A stretch of DNA of 64,000 nucleotides from Cecembia rubra. Its GTDB lineage: Bacteria > Bacteroidota > Bacteroidia > Cytophagales > Cyclobacteriaceae. Below, piece by piece: positions 61,332 to 64,000 of this stretch (positions are counted from its first letter, which is position 1; every line of letters starts with the position of its first letter). The DNA lies in NCBI RefSeq assembly GCF_003014575.1, contig NZ_PYGF01000004.1, positions 276,133 through 340,132 of the forward strand. Direction: 5' to 3'. Below the pieces are notes generated by a model. It was not told the DNA's origin, did not search any database, and saw nothing but the letters and a program-made list of their open reading frames with translations. Made by a program: the position numbers and the translations under genes.

Positions 61332-63605
61332 ATGGAAACACAGATTACCGATAGACTTGAGTTGGCGGCCCATTTTGTAAACAGCACCAATAATCCTATT
61401 TTCCTTACCGGAAAAGCTGGCACCGGTAAAACTACCTTTTTGAGGAATCTGGCATCATTGACACACAAACAGTTTGTCATTGTGGCACCAACAGGAATCG
61501 CAGCGCTACATGCAAAAGGGGTAACCATTCATTCTCAATTTTTATTGCCATTAGGAAGCTTTTTACCGACAAGAGAACCTGAAGGGAATTTTGGCAATCA
61601 AGGCAATATTTTTACCCAGTTTTCCCTTACCAGGAGACATCCATTGAATGGTAGCAGGAAACAGGTATTGGCATCTATTGAACTTCTCATTATTGATGAA
61701 GTGAGCATGTTAAGAGCAGATATTTTGGACGCTATAGATTTTAGACTAAAAAGTGTCAAAGGAAACTTTAAAGAACCGTTTGGCGGAGTTCAGGTATTAA
61801 TGATTGGCGATTTGTTTCAGCTTCCTCCAATTGTCAGGGAAAATGAGTGGGAAATTCTGAGCAAATTTTACAACAGCATGCATTTCTTTGAAGCCCATGC
61901 CCTCAGGGAGTCCGGAATGGTTTATCTGGAATTGGATAAAATTTTCAGGCAAAAGGACGAAAAATTCATCAACATCTTGAACCATTTGAGGGATAACTGT
62001 GCGAGTGAGGAAGATATTAGGCTTCTTAACAAACATTTTAAAACCGAAGAGGAGATTAAAAACCTGGAAGACACCATCATCATTACAACCCATAATTATA
62101 AGGCAGACGCTCAAAATCAAAAAGAACTACAGGCTCTTAAAGGCCCTTCTCATTTCTTTCAGGCCATAATTGAGAAAGATTTTCCAGAACATCTATACCC
62201 TCTTCCAAAAATCTTGGAACTCAAAGAAGGGGCTCAGGTCATGTTTATCAAAAATGACAGCAGCGGTAATGGGGAATATTACAATGGAAAAATGGCTAAA
62301 ATCAAGGCTATTACTGAGGAAGGAATTCAAGTGATTATGGCCGAAAACAAAGTATGCTATACTTTGAAAAGGGAAATCTGGGAAAACAAACGCTATGTTG
62401 TCAATGAGTCTACGAAAGAATTAGAGGAAGAAATTATAGGTAGTTTTGAGCAATATCCGATTAGATTGGCCTGGGCAGTAACCGTACACAAAAGTCAGGG
62501 TTTAACTTTTGACAAGGCTATCATAGATGTAGGACAGGCTTTTGCACCTGGGCAAGTCTATGTAGCCCTGAGCAGGCTAAGGGGATTAGAAGGTTTGATT
62601 CTACGCACCCGGATTCAGCATAATGTCATCTACAATGACCATGAGGTGGTCAATTTCACTCAAAAAACAGCATACCAAGAGCCTTTAGAAACACTCTTGG
62701 AGAAACACCAAAGACATTATTTAGAAAAACTTCTTGTAAGCACCTTTAGTCTTGAGGAAATATTAAAAACCGTAAAAATTTTTTTAAACGATAATAAAAG
62801 CAGTTTGGAATTTGAGGACCTTGAAATGCAACAAGCCCTTCCCATACTTTTAGAAAACTTAGGGTCTGAGACTGAAAATACCATAAAGTTCCAGAGGCAA
62901 TTGGTCCAATTACTATTTGCAATGGATGAAACCAAATTATTGGATAGATTAGAAAAAGGTGCATCCTACTATGTAGCATATCTTGAAAGGCAGTTAAGTC
63001 ACTTATTGGATCATCTTGCAGAAGTAGAAAGGTTTTCTAAAACCAAAAAGTATCTTGAAGGCTTAGCCCAAGTAGAGCTTGAATTTCTTCGAAAACTTAC
63101 TCAAATTAAAAAAGTCAAGATTTTAGTTTCCTGTATTCTCGTGGGAAGAGAAATTGGAAAGCTGGATCAAATCCAGACTGAAACCACTGAGCTAAGGCTA
63201 AAACTAGCCAAGGAAGCAAAAGAAAAAGCATTGAATAATCCAAAATTTTCAAAAAACAGAACTGGTAAGAAAAAGAGATCAGAAGATAGTCCGAGTTTAA
63301 AAAGGGTGAAGGGAGAAACATATGAAATCACTTTCGAAATGAGTGGTTTTGGAGCAAGTATTGAGGAAATAGCCATACAAAGGGGCTTATCTGAATCCAC
63401 TATCAAAGGGCATTTGGCCAAGGGTATTCAGGAGGGAAGAATTTCCTTATTCACGCATATGGATGAAGCCACTTATCAAAAAGTGGCTGAGCTCATTAAA
63501 AAATATGATGCAGATTTGGGATTGATACGTCAGGAAAAACCAAACACTTACGACTTTGGAACATTAAAGATGGTAGCCGCCCATATGGGTTTACTCAAAT
63601 CTTAA
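61332..63605 (+). CDS. PIF1-like helicase with C-terminal HTH domain
   Basis: 757 residues. It is a SF1 helicase of the PIF1/RecD-like group: Walker A GKAGTGKT (27-34), APTGIAALHAKGVTIHSQF, Walker B LLIIDEVSML, GDLFQLPPI, and the motif V/VI region LAWAVTVHKSQGLTFDKAIIDVG and VALSRLRGLEGL. Residues ~470-650 are helical, and the end (ISGFGASIEEIAIQRGLSESTIKGHLAKGIQEG-like block) is an HTH_40-type domain as found at the end of Bacteroidota RecQ proteins. It would unwind DNA, possibly G-rich or R-loop structures. It is transcribed towards the rRNA operon. Confidence 0.93.
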   Translation: METQITDRLELAAHFVNSTNNPIFLTGKAGTGKTTFLRNLASLTHKQFVIVAPTGIAALHAKGVTIHSQFLLPLGSFLPTREPEGNFGNQGNIFTQFSLTRRHPLNGSRKQVLASIELLIIDEVSMLRADILDAIDFRLKSVKGNFKEPFGGVQVLMIGDLFQLPPIVRENEWEILSKFYNSMHFFEAHALRESGMVYLELDKIFRQKDEKFINILNHLRDNCASEEDIRLLNKHFKTEEEIKNLEDTIIITTHNYKADAQNQKELQALKGPSHFFQAIIEKDFPEHLYPLPKILELKEGAQVMFIKNDSSGNGEYYNGKMAKIKAITEEGIQVIMAENKVCYTLKREIWENKRYVVNESTKELEEEIIGSFEQYPIRLAWAVTVHKSQGLTFDKAIIDVGQAFAPGQVYVALSRLRGLEGLILRTRIQHNVIYNDHEVVNFTQKTAYQEPLETLLEKHQRHYLEKLLVSTFSLEEILKTVKIFLNDNKSSLEFEDLEMQQALPILLENLGSETENTIKFQRQLVQLLFAMDETKLLDRLEKGASYYVAYLERQLSHLLDHLAEVERFSKTKKYLEGLAQVELEFLRKLTQIKKVKILVSCILVGREIGKLDQIQTETTELRLKLAKEAKEKALNNPKFSKNRTGKKKRSEDSPSLKRVKGETYEITFEMSGFGASIEEIAIQRGLSESTIKGHLAKGIQEGRISLFTHMDEATYQKVAELIKKYDADLGLIRQEKPNTYDFGTLKMVAAHMGLLKS

Positions 63606-63929
63606 ACAGAATAAATGGTTATAAGATCCAGATATTAGCGGGCTCCCATTCCCGTAATCCGACTTTCAATTTCCGAAATTTCCCAGCTTCCGTTGTCTGA
63701 TTTTCCGGACTTGGAAGTTGGATTTGCAACGGAAAATAATTGGAAGAATTTTTTGACCCACAACAATGACAAAAGGAAACAAAAGTAAGTCCATCTGACC
63801 TATCCTTCCGAAATCCCCCTTTCGACATCCCCCTTTTACCTTTTTATCCCACGTTACATCCTGCCCCCACTCTCCCCTTCATACCGGCTCCCAGGACTTG
63901 TTTCTCGCTTCCCGCTACTCCCCTAAACG
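63606..63929. other. Intergenic region between the helicase gene and the rRNA operon end
   Basis: No gene is supported. It holds an 8-bp inverted repeat (TTCCGTTG 63688-63695, CAACGGAA 63727-63734) and C/T-rich stretches after about 63800. The segment ctcgcttcccgctactcccc near the end loosely resembles the tandem repeat after typA in reverse complement. Confidence 0.4.
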
Positions 63930-63957
63930 CCAAAAGCCAGCATTGCTGCTGGCTTTG
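63930..63957 (-). terminator. rRNA operon terminator
   Basis: AAAGCCAGCA (63933-63942) pairs with TGCTGGCTTT (63947-63956) around TTGC. On the minus strand it follows the 5S 3' end by a few bases and leads into TTTTGGCGTTT. Confidence 0.8.
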
Positions 63958-63963
63958 TAATAA

Positions 63964-64000
63964 TGTGGCGGCGGCCTACTCTCCCGGGTGTAACCCCAGT
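63964..64000 (-). rRNA. 5S rRNA, 3' end only
   Basis: The reverse complement of the last bases ends in the 5S helix-I/V sequence CGGGAGAGTAGGCCGCCGCC, preceded by tggggttacacc. Only about 37 nt are in the window; the rest of the gene, and presumably 23S and 16S, lie to the right. The exact 3' end is uncertain by a few bases. Confidence 0.85.

Noticed and set aside
1..64000. tRNA genes, CRISPR arrays, insertion sequences, prophage and riboswitches
   Set aside because: No TΨC-arm-like ending, regularly spaced repeats, transposase, integrase or phage gene was seen on either strand. A covariance-model scan was not possible by eye.

Overview
The window comes from a Bacteroidota chromosome, most likely a member of the Cytophagales close to Cyclobacteriaceae. 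The evidence is a full-length SprA type IX secretion translocon, families largely confined to Bacteroidota (DUF4837, DUF4292, DUF6089, the long IspG, 6-bladed beta-propeller lipoproteins), Bacteroidota-type promoters (TTTG, about 19 nt, TAnnTTTG), weak ribosome binding sites and modest GC. No phage, insertion sequence, CRISPR array or tRNA was seen. The right edge cuts into the 3' end of a 5S rRNA gene on the minus strand, so an rRNA operon lies just outside.

Layout. 1-6000 is an accessory region: a 5'-truncated OmpA-family gene, then a minus-strand run of exported proteins (DUF3738-like protein, two beta-propeller lipoproteins, a DUF1573 lipoprotein, a small exported Cys-containing peptide and a Crp/Fnr-type regulator), mixed with gene relics, degenerate palindromes and a C9 tract beside a promoter. 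6200-15300 holds housekeeping genes: typA, an exported protein, a TPR plus periplasmic-binding-protein fusion followed by hemL and an ArsC/Spx-like gene, and the divergent threonine-degradation pair tdh/kbl. 15400-38040 is almost entirely minus strand: enoyl-CoA hydratase, flippase, dut, then a TPR protein, DUF4292 lipoprotein, EnvC-like protein, tatA, gatA, LysM lytic transglycosylase, DUF4837 lipoprotein, maeB, ruvA, sprA, gcvH, vanZ-like and tonB.

38200-64000 holds icd, guaA, a phosphotriesterase-like lipoprotein, a ligase-associated-type exonuclease without a ligase, a flavin reductase, short unknown genes, an SDR, queD/folE, two convergent L,D-transpeptidases, kdsC beside a GNAT-nitrilase fusion, a DUF6089 barrel, leuS, an FKBP isomerase, a lone MalK-type ATPase, ispG with an SDR, and a PIF1-like helicase facing the rRNA operon.

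Much of the window concerns the cell envelope: peptidoglycan remodelling (LysM transglycosylase, EnvC-like activator, two L,D-transpeptidases, a possible LpoA-like protein), outer-membrane transport (SprA, TonB, DUF6089), KDO and lipid precursor synthesis (kdsC, ispG) and a lipid-linked sugar flippase. The part most likely to hold something undescribed is 1000-6000. There a small exported peptide, a beta-propeller lipoprotein and a DUF1573 lipoprotein appear to form one unit whose promoter carries a homopolymer tract next to the -7 box.
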